From Spongiactinospora rosea (GTDB lineage Bacteria; Actinomycetota; Actinomycetes; Streptosporangiales; Streptosporangiaceae), in the NCBI RefSeq assembly GCF_003315795.1, contig NZ_QMEY01000004.1, positions 1 to 64,000 on the forward strand: 64,000 nt of DNA, read 5' to 3'. The number at the start of each line of letters is the position of its first letter. Positions within the stretch are counted from its first letter, which is position 1. Shown piece by piece: positions 52,952 through 62,169 of the stretch. A program made the position numbers and the translations under genes. A model generated the notes under the pieces. The model was not told where the DNA came from and did not search any database. It saw only the letters and a program-made list of their open reading frames with translations.

Positions 52952-55900
52952 TCAGGTGGTGATGGGGGTCAGTCTGGAGCCGGTGCGGGACTTGGTGACC
53001 ACCAGTTGGGTGGGGATGCGGGTGCGGAGTTCGGCCACGTGGCTGACGAGACCGACCGCCCGGCCGCCGTCGCGCAGGCCGTCGAGGATGTCCAGGACAC
53101 CGTCCAGGGTGTCGTCGTCGAGGGTGCCGAAGCCCTCGTCCACGAAGAGGGTGCCGATCTCCGCGCCGCCCGCCTCGGCGCTGACCACGTCGGCGAGGCC
53201 GAGGGCCAGGGCGAGGGAGGTCACGAAGCTCTCGCCGCCGGACAGGGTGGCGGGGTCGCGGTCCACGCCGGTCCAGCCGTCCAGGATGCGCAGGCCCAGC
53301 CCACCGCCGGAGCGCTTGCGGCTGCCCGCGGTCTTGCGCACGTCGTACTGCAGCAGGTAGCGCCCGCCCGACATGTGGTCCAGGCGCTCGTTGGCGGCGT
53401 CCACGACCTGACGCAGCCGCTCACCGAGCACGTACGACGACAGGCGCATGTCGAGCGTGTTGTCGGCGGACGTGCCGCCGGTCAGCTCCGCCAGCCGCCG
53501 GGCGAGCCGGTGGCGTTCGCGGGCGGGCCGCCAGAGGGCCAGGCTCCCGGTCAGCTCGGCGGCCATGGCGGTGAGCCGGTCGTGCCGGTCGCGGGCCTGG
53601 TCGCGGCGTGAGGAGCAGGCGGCGTGGACGCGTTCGGCGGCGTCGTGGCGTTCGGTCAGGGCGGGCAGGTCGGGGTCGGGCGCCTCGGCCGCCGCGCGCA
53701 GCTCCGGGTCGGCCAGCAGCGCCGCCACCGCGGCCGATTCGGCGTCCAGCGCGCGCAGCCGCTCGGTGAGTTCTTCCAGCTCGGCGGCCGGGCGTACGGC
53801 GGCGCGTACCTCCTCAAGGCCGCCGAACCCCGCCTCCGCCGCCGCCTCCCCCGCCTCGGCGCGCGCGGCGGCGGCCTCGGTCGCGGCGGTGCGGGCGAGC
53901 CCGGCCGCCTCGGCGGCGTCGCGCAGCAGCGCGGCCTCGGCGGCCAGCCGGTCCAGCCGGGCGGCCAGGCTGGGGTCCTCGCCCCTGGCCTCGTCGATCA
54001 GCGCGCCGAGCCGGTCGGCCTCGGCGGTGGACCGGTCGCGGCGGGCGCGGGCGGCGGCCAGCTCTCCGGCGGTCCGCCTGCCCTCCTCTTCGGCCGCGGT
54101 ACGCTGCGCGGCCAGTCGCTCCGCGAGCGCGCCCGCCTCGGCGGCGTCGGCGGCCAGCGCCCGCAGCCGGGAGGGTTCGGCCTCGGCGGCGCGTACCGCC
54201 TCCTCTGCGGCCTCGGCGGTCAGCTCCGGGTCCGGTACGGCGGCGCGGGCCTCCGCGAGCGTCACGATCAGCTCGGCGACCCGTCCGGCGGCTTCGGCGG
54301 CATCGGACAGCAGCGCGGCCTCGGCGGTCAGCCGGTCGCGGCGCTCGGGCAGCGAGACGTCCTCGCCACGGGCGGACTCCAGGCGGGCGGTGAGCCGTTC
54401 CAGCTCGGACCGCGCCCCGGCGAGGGCGGCGGCGGCCTCGGCGATGGCGCCGGCCGACTCGGCGGCGCGCTCCCGGGCCTCTTCGAGATCGGCCTGCGCG
54501 CGGGCGGCCTCCTCTGCCAGGGCGGACTCGTGCTCGGCGGCCCCGGCCAGCTCGGCGAGCCGTAGTTCGGCATCGGCCAGGGTGGCGGCGGCCTCTGCCG
54601 CGGTGGCGTCGGCCGCGCGGTCGGTGGCCTCCCTGAGGCGGTCGGCGAGCACGGCGGCGTGGCTCTCGGCGGCCTGCCTGGCCTCTTGGGCATCCTGGTG
54701 GCGGAGTTCGGCCTCGGCCTCCTCCTCGGGGGCGAACGCCTGCTCTTCGGCGGGCCGGGGGTGGTCCGTGGAGCCGCACACCGCGCACGGCTCGCCGGGG
54801 ACGAGCGTGCGGGCGAGTTCGGCGGCCATGCCGTCGATCCTGGCCTGGCGGGCGGTGAGCAGGTGTTCGCGGAGGTCCTGGGCGGTGTCGGTGGCCGCCA
54901 GCCGGGCGTGTTCGGCGGCCTCGGCCTCGGGGACGAGAGAGTCGCGCAGCTCCGCCGCCTCCAGCAGGTGGCGGGCCGCGTCACGGGCGGCCTCGGCGGC
55001 GGGGACTGCGGCGGTACGCGCGCGCAGGTCGTCGAGGCGGGCGGTGGCCTCGGCCAGCCGTACGGGGAGGTCGGCGAGCGCGGCGCGGGCCGCGGCCTCG
55101 CGCTGCGTCAGCTCCTCGTACCCGGCGGCCAGCGCGCCGATCTCCTCGCCCAGCTCACGGACGCGCGCCTCGTCGCCGCGCAGCGCCTCAAGCCCGGCCA
55201 GCTCATCGCGTACGGCCCGCTCCCACCCCAGCAACCGCTCGCGCAACGCCCTGGGCGCCTCCCCATCCTGCGGGGTGCGGGAGGCACCGGCCGGCAGGCC
55301 GCCGTACGGCGCGGACAGGGTGGCCTCGGGAGGGAGGGGTGGGCGGGGAAGGGTGGTCAGGGACGAGTGGAGGGTGGTGGTGGCGGTTAGGAGGGCGGTC
55401 GTGAGGGTGTCGCGGCGGTGGACGGCGGCGCGGGTGCGGGTGGCGGCCTCGTGGGCCTGTTCGGCGGCGGGCAGGGCGGCCTCGGCCTGGCGGGCGGCGG
55501 TGTGCCGCCGCTCGGCCTCGCGGAGCCTGTCCGGCAGTGCGGCCAGCAGCTCCGTCGTCGCCGCCTCGCGGCCGGCGAGCCGGATCAGGTCCGCGTCGAT
55601 CTCCCCGATCTCGCCCAGCAGCGCGGCCCTGCGCTCCTCCTCGGCGCGCAGGCCGCCGAGCCGGGCGATCTCGTCCCGCCGCTCGCGTTCCAGCGCGGCG
55701 AGGTCGTCGTCGCCCGCCGGGCACAGCGGCAGCACCCGCGACATCGACTCGGCGGCCAGCAGCGCGGCCTTGGTCTCGGCCTCGGCGCGCTGCTCGGCGC
55801 GCTGGAGCAGCGGCAGCACCCGCCCGGCGCGGGCCGCGTCGGCGAGCAGGACGTCGAGGTCGGCGCGCTCTTCGGCGGCGGCGTCCAGGTGCGCCTGCCG

Positions 55901-56773
55901 GGCCAGCGCCTCGGCGTGGCGGCGCTTGCGGTCGGCCAGGGCCCGCCCGGCGTCGAGTTCGTCGCGGGCCGCGCGCAGGGCGGACCCGCTCATCGCCGCC
56001 GCCGTCTCCTCCTGGGCGGCCCGCCGTCCGGCGGCGTCCAGCAGGGACCGCGCCCACGCCTCCTGATCGTCATCGTCGTCGGGCACCTCTTCGAGCAGCC
56101 CGTCACCGGCCGCGCCGCGCATCCGGTCGGCCACCGAGGCCACGCCCTTGGCCAGCTCCTCCTGGTCACGCCAGGTCCGCGTACGGTGGTCGGCCAGCCA
56201 CTTCTCCACCTGGCCGAAGACCTTGACCGAGAACAGCCGCTCCAGCAGCGCGTGCCGCAGCTCACCGTCGGCGCGCAGGAACTTCGCGAACTCCCCCTGG
56301 GGCAGCATCGCCACCTGCTGGAACTGCGCCGCGTTCATCCCCAGCAGGCCGCCGACCAGGTCGCCCGCCTCGTCGATGCGGCCGGACAGGAAAGTCCACT
56401 CCCCCTGCGGGGAAAGCTCCTCAAGCAGGACCTTGGCCTTCTCCTCCACCATGCCCTCGCCGCGCTGCTTGGGGCGCTGCCAGGACGGTGAGCGGGTCAG
56501 CCGCAGCCGGCGTCCGCGTACGGTGGCCTCCAGCTCGACCTTCGGCCCCCGGCCGGGCGGCGCGTGGTCGCAGCGCAGGCTCCGCGCGTCGTTGCGCTGA
56601 CCCGGTACCTGTCCGTAAAGGGCGTAGCACACCGCGTCGAGCACGGTGGTCTTGCCCGCGCCGGTCGGCCCGTGGATCAGGAACAGCCCGGCTTCGCCGA
56701 GGGCGTCGAAGTCGACGGTCTCGGTGCCGGGGAACGAGCCGAAGGCGGTGATGGTGAGGCGGTGCAGCCGCAT
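52952..56773 (-). CDS. sbcC: Exonuclease subunit SbcC (Rad50-like)
   Basis: This 1273-aa SMC-family protein has an N-terminal Walker A GPTGAGKTTVLDAVCYALYG, a Q-loop region (MLPQGEFAKFLRA), very long A/E/R coiled coils, a CAVCGS zinc-hook (CxxC) near residue 665, and a C-terminal signature LSGGESFVTSLALALGLADVV with Walker B LFVDEGFGTLD. It is the ATPase of the SbcCD complex, which cuts hairpin and blocked DNA ends. Its ATG directly follows the sbcD stop (TAG-ATG). Confidence 0.96.
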   Translation of the reverse strand: MRLHRLTITAFGSFPGTETVDFDALGEAGLFLIHGPTGAGKTTVLDAVCYALYGQVPGQRNDARSLRCDHAPPGRGPKVELEATVRGRRLRLTRSPSWQRPKQRGEGMVEEKAKVLLEELSPQGEWTFLSGRIDEAGDLVGGLLGMNAAQFQQVAMLPQGEFAKFLRADGELRHALLERLFSVKVFGQVEKWLADHRTRTWRDQEELAKGVASVADRMRGAAGDGLLEEVPDDDDDQEAWARSLLDAAGRRAAQEETAAAMSGSALRAARDELDAGRALADRKRRHAEALARQAHLDAAAEERADLDVLLADAARAGRVLPLLQRAEQRAEAETKAALLAAESMSRVLPLCPAGDDDLAALERERRDEIARLGGLRAEEERRAALLGEIGEIDADLIRLAGREAATTELLAALPDRLREAERRHTAARQAEAALPAAEQAHEAATRTRAAVHRRDTLTTALLTATTTLHSSLTTLPRPPLPPEATLSAPYGGLPAGASRTPQDGEAPRALRERLLGWERAVRDELAGLEALRGDEARVRELGEEIGALAAGYEELTQREAAARAALADLPVRLAEATARLDDLRARTAAVPAAEAARDAARHLLEAAELRDSLVPEAEAAEHARLAATDTAQDLREHLLTARQARIDGMAAELARTLVPGEPCAVCGSTDHPRPAEEQAFAPEEEAEAELRHQDAQEARQAAESHAAVLADRLREATDRAADATAAEAAATLADAELRLAELAGAAEHESALAEEAARAQADLEEARERAAESAGAIAEAAAALAGARSELERLTARLESARGEDVSLPERRDRLTAEAALLSDAAEAAGRVAELIVTLAEARAAVPDPELTAEAAEEAVRAAEAEPSRLRALAADAAEAGALAERLAAQRTAAEEEGRRTAGELAAARARRDRSTAEADRLGALIDEARGEDPSLAARLDRLAAEAALLRDAAEAAGLARTAATEAAAARAEAGEAAAEAGFGGLEEVRAAVRPAAELEELTERLRALDAESAAVAALLADPELRAAAEAPDPDLPALTERHDAAERVHAACSSRRDQARDRHDRLTAMAAELTGSLALWRPARERHRLARRLAELTGGTSADNTLDMRLSSYVLGERLRQVVDAANERLDHMSGGRYLLQYDVRKTAGSRKRSGGGLGLRILDGWTGVDRDPATLSGGESFVTSLALALGLADVVSAEAGGAEIGTLFVDEGFGTLDDDTLDGVLDILDGLRDGGRAVGLVSHVAELRTRIPTQLVVTKSRTGSRLTPITT

Positions 56774-57901
56774 CTACGCCGCCGCCTCCTTGATCCGGCA
56801 CGCCTCGACGGCCTGCCGGAGCAGGTCGCGTTCGGCGTCGTCGGCCGGTTCGCCGCGCACCTCGCGGACGAAGTCGAGGGCCACGTCGATCTCCGGCCGC
56901 CCGGCCGCCGTACGCCGCGCGACCGGGCGCTCGCCGCCGCCCTCCGGCTGGAAGGCCAGGGTGAGGGTGTGCGGGAAGCGCTGCCGCAGGCGTTCCATCG
57001 CGCCCTTGGGGCGTACCGGGTCGGTGAGCACCACGGCCAGCCAGTGGTCTTCGAGACCGGAGTGGCGCGGGGAGGTCAGCAGGTCGTCCAGGCGGCCGCT
57101 CACCCGGGCGATCGGCCGCGGCACCGGGGCGGGCACGAACTCCGCCGTCTCCATCCCGCCCTCCCCCAGGGTGACCAGCCACGAGCCCTTGGTGTGGCGC
57201 TCCTCGGAGAAGGAGTAGGCGATCGGGGAGCCGGAGTAGCGGACCGTCTCGCTCATCCGCTGGCGGCCGTGCAGGTGGCCGAGCGCGACGTATCCGACGC
57301 CGTCGAAGGCGTCCAGCGGGACGTTGGCGACGCCGCCGACCCTGATGTCCCGTTCGCTCTCGCTGGCCTCGCCGCCGGTCACGAAGGCGTGCGCGAGGAC
57401 CACCGAGGGCCCGGCGCGGCCCGCGGCGTCGGCCTTGATCAGTGACATGGCGTGCCGGATGGCCGCGTCGTGGCTGCGGGCGGCCAGGTCCCATGGCCCG
57501 CGTACCATCTCCGGCTCCAGGTAGGGGATGCCGTAGAAGGCCACGCCGTCCACCAGCACGGGGGTGCCCACCGCGGCCGGGTCGGTGCGCAGGTGGACGC
57601 CGCCCGCGTCGATCAGCCCGGCCCCGAAGCCCAGCCGCCGCGGCGAGTCGTGGTTGCCGCTGATCATGATCACCCGCGCGCCCGCGCCCGCCAGCCGGTG
57701 CAGCGCCTCGTTGCACAGCGCCACCGCGTCCACGGGCGGCAGCGCGCGGTCGTAGATGTCACCGGCCACCGCCACGACGTCGATCCGCTCGCTGCGAACG
57801 GTCTCGACCAGGTGATCCACGAACGCGGCCTGTGCGGCGAGCAGGCTCTCGCGGTGGAAGGAGCGGCCGAGGTGCCAGTCGGAGGTGTGCAGCACGCGCA
57901 T
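56774..57901 (-). CDS. sbcD: Exonuclease subunit SbcD (Mre11-like)
   Basis: This 375-aa metallophosphoesterase carries the nuclease motifs TSDWHLGR, AGDIYDRA, GNHDSP and ALGHLHG, which bind two manganese ions. It cuts DNA ends together with SbcC, the next gene. ATG 57901 (MRVLHTSDWHLG) is the standard family start; a longer start at 57946 adds an unrelated basic stretch. The gene is divergent from an alpha/beta hydrolase gene. Confidence 0.96.
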   Translation of the reverse strand: MRVLHTSDWHLGRSFHRESLLAAQAAFVDHLVETVRSERIDVVAVAGDIYDRALPPVDAVALCNEALHRLAGAGARVIMISGNHDSPRRLGFGAGLIDAGGVHLRTDPAAVGTPVLVDGVAFYGIPYLEPEMVRGPWDLAARSHDAAIRHAMSLIKADAAGRAGPSVVLAHAFVTGGEASESERDIRVGGVANVPLDAFDGVGYVALGHLHGRQRMSETVRYSGSPIAYSFSEERHTKGSWLVTLGEGGMETAEFVPAPVPRPIARVSGRLDDLLTSPRHSGLEDHWLAVVLTDPVRPKGAMERLRQRFPHTLTLAFQPEGGGERPVARRTAAGRPEIDVALDFVREVRGEPADDAERDLLRQAVEACRIKEAAA

Positions 57902-58047
57902 GTCGCAGGACGCTAACAGTTTCCTGCGACGAATCAGGCCGAACACGCACCGGCGACGGGCGGTTTCTTTGCCGAGTACGCTGAAAGATCGGAGGGAACA
58001 TTAACGACATTGGGCCGTCTCTGGCCCCGATTCGGGGAGCGGTACAG

Positions 58048-59538
58048 GTGCGCGTCGGTCGAGGCACGCTGAGCGTGGCCGCCGGTCTGGTACTGGTCGT
58101 GCTCGCCACGGTCGGTTACGCGCTGCCGCCGTCCTTCGACCCGCCTCCGCTCAAGGCCGACGCCGCGTTCAGCTCACTGCCCCCGCAGCCTGCGAGCGAG
58201 CGGGCCCCGGTGGCGAGCAAGGGCCCGATCACCACCGAGCAGGTCACGATCCCGCTGCAGGGCACGACGGCCCAGGCGATCATCTGGGCGCCGATGACGC
58301 CCGGGCCGCATCCGGCCGTCGTCTTCGTGCACGGGTCGGGCTCGGCCGACCGGCGTGAGTTCGCCGCCCAGGCCGAGTGGCTGGCCAAGGCGGGCGTCAT
58401 CGCGCTCGGCTATGACAAGCGGTCGGTGGGCTACTCCTTCGGCACCCGTGACTTCGGGCTGCTCGCCGACGACATCCTGCGCATGGTGCGCCACCTGCGC
58501 CAGCGTCCGGACGTGGACCGCACCCGGATCGGGCTGTGGGGCGTCAGCGAGGGCACCTGGGCCACCCCGATCGCCGCCGCGCGCAGCGCCGACGTCGGCT
58601 TCCTGGTCATGGTGTCGGCGCCCAACGTCTCGCCGCTGCGGCAGGTCGCCTGGGCGCTCAACGAGCAGTTGCTGAGGCTGTACGCCCCGGTGGGCGTGCG
58701 CGACCTGCTGTCGCGGGCGATGGGCGTGGTCGGCCTGGAGTTCCTGCGCCACGATCCGATGCCCTGGCTGTCCCGGGTCCATCAGCCGGTGCTGGCGCTC
58801 TACGGCACGATGGACCCCTCGATCCCGTTCGTGGAGAGCACCCAGGCGCTGACCGAGGGGCTGGCCGCGGCGGGCAACGACCGCTACACGATCAGGTTCC
58901 TCGGCGGCGCCGACCACGCGATGCGGATCGGCGCGGGCCCGTTCGCGCCCGGCTACCTGGAGACGCTGGCCAACTGGATCGACCGCCTGCCGGAGAAGAG
59001 CCCGCCGGCCGTGCGGATGGCCGGGGCCACCCCGGTCCAGCGGTACCAGGCCAGCGACGTGCCCGCCGCCCCCTGGTACGCGGGCGGCACGGTGCTCGGG
59101 CTGGCGCTGTGCCTGGCCGTCGTCGGCTACGTGGCCGGCCCGGTCGCGCAGTTCGTCGTACGACTGCGCGGGCGCGACACCCGCGCGCAGACCAACGCCC
59201 TGCTGTGGCCGCCGATCCGGCGGCGGCTGCGGCGGATGGCGCTGACCGGCCTCGGCCTGCTGGTGTCGGTGCTCGGCTTCATCACGCTGCTGGTGCTGTT
59301 CTCGATCAACCAGGCGGGCGCGTGGCCCGCCGTGCTGTCCGGCTGGATCGTGGTCCGGGTGCTGGCGGTGCTGATGCTGCTCCAGGAGGTCACGGCGGTG
59401 GCCGCGGTGGTGTCGGCGCTGCGCGAGGGGTGGCAGCCGAGCCGGTGGCAGCACGTGGCCATCGCCGGGGTGCTCGGCGGCACCGGCGTGCTGCTGGCGG
59501 TGGCCGCCTACTACGGGCTGTTCGCGTTCCCCTGGTAG
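58048..59538 (+). CDS. Membrane-anchored alpha/beta hydrolase
   Basis: This 496-aa protein has an N-terminal membrane segment (residues 8-26), an alpha/beta hydrolase domain (about 60-325) with HGSGSADRREF oxyanion region, nucleophile elbow GVSEGTW and a catalytic His in GGADHAM, and a C-terminal region with four more hydrophobic segments. The catalytic domain likely faces outside. The family resembles dienelactone-hydrolase/BAAT-type esterases; the substrate is unknown. GTG 58048 is the start. Its 3' end overlaps the next, convergent hydrolase gene by 28 bases. Confidence 0.88.
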   Translation: MRVGRGTLSVAAGLVLVVLATVGYALPPSFDPPPLKADAAFSSLPPQPASERAPVASKGPITTEQVTIPLQGTTAQAIIWAPMTPGPHPAVVFVHGSGSADRREFAAQAEWLAKAGVIALGYDKRSVGYSFGTRDFGLLADDILRMVRHLRQRPDVDRTRIGLWGVSEGTWATPIAAARSADVGFLVMVSAPNVSPLRQVAWALNEQLLRLYAPVGVRDLLSRAMGVVGLEFLRHDPMPWLSRVHQPVLALYGTMDPSIPFVESTQALTEGLAAAGNDRYTIRFLGGADHAMRIGAGPFAPGYLETLANWIDRLPEKSPPAVRMAGATPVQRYQASDVPAAPWYAGGTVLGLALCLAVVGYVAGPVAQFVVRLRGRDTRAQTNALLWPPIRRRLRRMALTGLGLLVSVLGFITLLVLFSINQAGAWPAVLSGWIVVRVLAVLMLLQEVTAVAAVVSALREGWQPSRWQHVAIAGVLGGTGVLLAVAAYYGLFAFPW

Positions 59539-60485
59539 GCGTCGCCGGCCAGGTAGCCGCGCGTCCAGCGGTCCATCTCACCGAACACCTGCTTGCGCAC
59601 CGGCTCGGCGGACAGCACGAGGTCGTGGATGCCGCCGGGCACCCGGACACACGTGACGTTCCCGCCGATCCTGGTCGCCCAGCGGGCCATGTGGTCGGGG
59701 TCCAGCACCACGTCCGCGCTGTGCGCCTCGGGGGCGAAGTCGCGCAGCCGCAGGCCCTTGTCCGCGCACAGCACCAGGACCGGCACATCGACGTTCAGCC
59801 CGCCGTGCAGGCGGCGCTGGGCCCTGCGGACGGCGGAGAGCCACACCGCGTGGACGGGGAACCCGGTGAGCGGCTTCCAGGCCAGGTCGTAGTCCCATTC
59901 GCCGTGGAAGGTGTGGTGCAGGCTCCTGCCGTACGCGGTGGCCAGGGCCAGCGGGAGCACCGTGCGGGCGGGCACCCGGGCCAGCGGCCAGACCAGCAGG
60001 TCGGCCATGGAACGCAGGTACGCCGAGACGTTGAGGTCGAGGAAGGGGCTGTTGAGGATCAGGCCCTGCACCCGGCCCGTGCCGCGGACCCGGTCGGCCC
60101 ACAGCGCGGAGATCAGCCCGCCGGTGGAGTGGGCGTTGATCACCACGACCTCGTTGCCGTCGTCCTCGCGGATGATCCGCACGGCCTCGTCGATCTCCGG
60201 GAAGTAGTGCGTCATGCTGCGGACCAGCGCGGGGGTCTGGTGCGGCAGCAGCGATCTGCCGTACTTGCGCAGGTCGAGGGCGTAGAAGTGGAAGCCCTGC
60301 GCGACGAAGTGGTCGGCCAGGTGGGTCTGGAAGAAGTAGTCGGTGAAGCCGTGGATGTAGAGCACGGCGCGCCGCGAAGGCCCGGCCGCCCGCCGCCGCA
60401 CCAGGGTGGCGACGACCTCGCCCTCCTCGTCGTGTCCCAGGGGCAGGACGGTGGCCTCGTAGTCGGGTCCGAGCACATCGAGCAT
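59511..60485 (-). CDS. Alpha/beta hydrolase (monoacylglycerol lipase-like)
   Basis: This 324-aa hydrolase has HGFTDYFFQTH near residue 45, nucleophile elbow NAHSTGGL near 118 and a C-terminal catalytic histidine in GGIHDLVLS. This serine hydrolase is of the lysophospholipase/monoacylglycerol lipase type and is cytosolic. It overlaps the preceding convergent gene by 28 bases. The substrate is not clear. Confidence 0.92.
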   Translation of the reverse strand: MLDVLGPDYEATVLPLGHDEEGEVVATLVRRRAAGPSRRAVLYIHGFTDYFFQTHLADHFVAQGFHFYALDLRKYGRSLLPHQTPALVRSMTHYFPEIDEAVRIIREDDGNEVVVINAHSTGGLISALWADRVRGTGRVQGLILNSPFLDLNVSAYLRSMADLLVWPLARVPARTVLPLALATAYGRSLHHTFHGEWDYDLAWKPLTGFPVHAVWLSAVRRAQRRLHGGLNVDVPVLVLCADKGLRLRDFAPEAHSADVVLDPDHMARWATRIGGNVTCVRVPGGIHDLVLSAEPVRKQVFGEMDRWTRGYLAGDAYQGNANSP

Positions 60486-60692
60486 GCCTCACGTTAACCC
60501 GTGGGCGGGCCGCCCGCACCGGCCGGGCAGGGGCCGGGAAAGTTTGTGGATCGACTCGGCGTACCCCGGCCTGGACACGCGTTCTCGGGATATTCACGCG
60601 CCGGTACCCTGTCAGCCACGCTATCCCGTTTAGTATCCCTCCACGACGCCGGGTGGGACACTTGGGACATATCGCGAGGGGAACAGGCGCGA

Positions 60693-62141
60693 GTGCGGGA
60701 ACGATCGAGAACGCTCGGCATCGGTGCGGTGATCGGATGGACGCTGCTGTCCGTGATCGCGCCGGGTGCCGCGCACCTCAGGACGGGCCGGCGGCGGACG
60801 GGGTTCGCGCTGCTCGGCGTCTACGCCGCGCTGCTGCTCGTGGCGGGCGTACGGGCCCTCACCGCCGACGCCGGCTTCATCGGGCGGCTGACCTCGCCGG
60901 AGTGGCTGACCGGGATCACCGTGGGCGCGGTCGTGCTGGGGCTGGGCTGGTTCGCCGTGATCGTGCACTCGTTCATCGTGCTGCGGCCCGGGGTGCTCGC
61001 GCCGCGCGCCCAGGTGATCACCGGCGTGGTGGCCGGGCTCACCGCGGTGGCGGTGCTGGTGCCGTTCGCCTGGGCGGTCAACTTCGTCACGGTCAGCCAG
61101 CGGACGCTCGACGAGGTGTTCAACGCCCCGCCCGACTCCACCGAGGCGGTCAAGCCGGAGGACCCGTGGAACGGCCGCGACCGACTCAACGTCCTGCTGC
61201 TCGGCGGTGACGCCGACGACCACCGCGTCGGGGTGCGCACCGACAGCATCAACGTGGCCAGCGTGGACATCAAGACCGGCAGCACCGTGCTGCTCAGTCT
61301 GCCGCGCAACCTGGAGAACGTCCGGTTCCCCCCGGGCAGCCCGATGCACGCCCGCTTCCCCGACGGGTTCCGGCTGCCGACGGGGCCCGGCGGCGGGCGC
61401 GAGGACCTGCTGTTCGCGGTGTGGGAGTACGCCGACACGCACCCAGAGGTGTTCGGCGGGCGCAAGAACCAGGGCGCGCGCACGCTGAAGGAGACGATCG
61501 GCTACACCCTCGGGCTGAAGGTGGACTGGTACGCCCTGGTCAACATGTGGGGCTTCGCCCGGCTCATCGACGCCATCGGCGGGGTCACCCTGACGGTGGA
61601 CCGCGACGTGGTGTTCGGCAAGTACAACGAGGGCCTGGTCAAGGCGGGCACCCGCAAGCTCGGCGGCGCGGACGCGATGTGGTTCGCCCGCTCCAGGACC
61701 AACAGCGATGACTTCACCCGGATGCGCCGCCAGCGCTGCGTGCTCGGCGCGCTGCTGGAGCAGGCCGACCCCGCCACCGTGCTGGCCCGCTTCAACAGGG
61801 TCGCGCTGGCCACCAAGGAACTACTGCGCACCGACATCCCCCGGCCCATGCTGGAACACCTCGTCCCGATCGCGCTGAAGGTGAAGAACGCCAAGGTCAA
61901 CAGCGTGCAGTTCGTGCCGCCGCTGATCAACACCGGCTACCCGGACTGGACGAAGATCCGCACTGTGACCGCGAAGGCGATCCGCGACTCGGTGCGGCCC
62001 AAGCCCGCGCGGGCCGCCAAGGCCTCGCCGGAGACCTCGGCGAACTCCACTCCCAAGGCGGCCAAGAAGCGCACCCCCACGCCGGCCACGACCGGCGGCC
62101 TGGAAGGCGTGACCGGCCTGACGGACGGCTGCGGCGCCTGA
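60693..62141 (+). CDS. LCP family cell-wall glycopolymer transferase (LytR-CpsA-Psr)
   Basis: This 482-aa protein has three to four N-terminal hydrophobic segments, one more membrane anchor near residue 120, and the LCP domain (about 160-400) with LLLGGDADDHRVGVRTDS, a catalytic arginine region in LSLPRNLE, and RSRTNSDDFTRMRRQ. It attaches undecaprenyl-linked glycopolymers to peptidoglycan. A K/A/T/P-rich tail ends the protein. GTG 60693 has GAGGGG about 12 bases upstream; a longer frame from 60501 lacks a good start. Confidence 0.9.
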   Translation: MRERSRTLGIGAVIGWTLLSVIAPGAAHLRTGRRRTGFALLGVYAALLLVAGVRALTADAGFIGRLTSPEWLTGITVGAVVLGLGWFAVIVHSFIVLRPGVLAPRAQVITGVVAGLTAVAVLVPFAWAVNFVTVSQRTLDEVFNAPPDSTEAVKPEDPWNGRDRLNVLLLGGDADDHRVGVRTDSINVASVDIKTGSTVLLSLPRNLENVRFPPGSPMHARFPDGFRLPTGPGGGREDLLFAVWEYADTHPEVFGGRKNQGARTLKETIGYTLGLKVDWYALVNMWGFARLIDAIGGVTLTVDRDVVFGKYNEGLVKAGTRKLGGADAMWFARSRTNSDDFTRMRRQRCVLGALLEQADPATVLARFNRVALATKELLRTDIPRPMLEHLVPIALKVKNAKVNSVQFVPPLINTGYPDWTKIRTVTAKAIRDSVRPKPARAAKASPETSANSTPKAAKKRTPTPATTGGLEGVTGLTDGCGA

Positions 62142-62169
62142 TACCCCGCGCTAGGCGGTTGATCTGGCC

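Noticed and set aside
47363..57901. A single defence operon of the SMC trio plus sbcCD
   Set aside because: The two sets are convergent, so they cannot be one transcript. SbcCD is also a common housekeeping nuclease.
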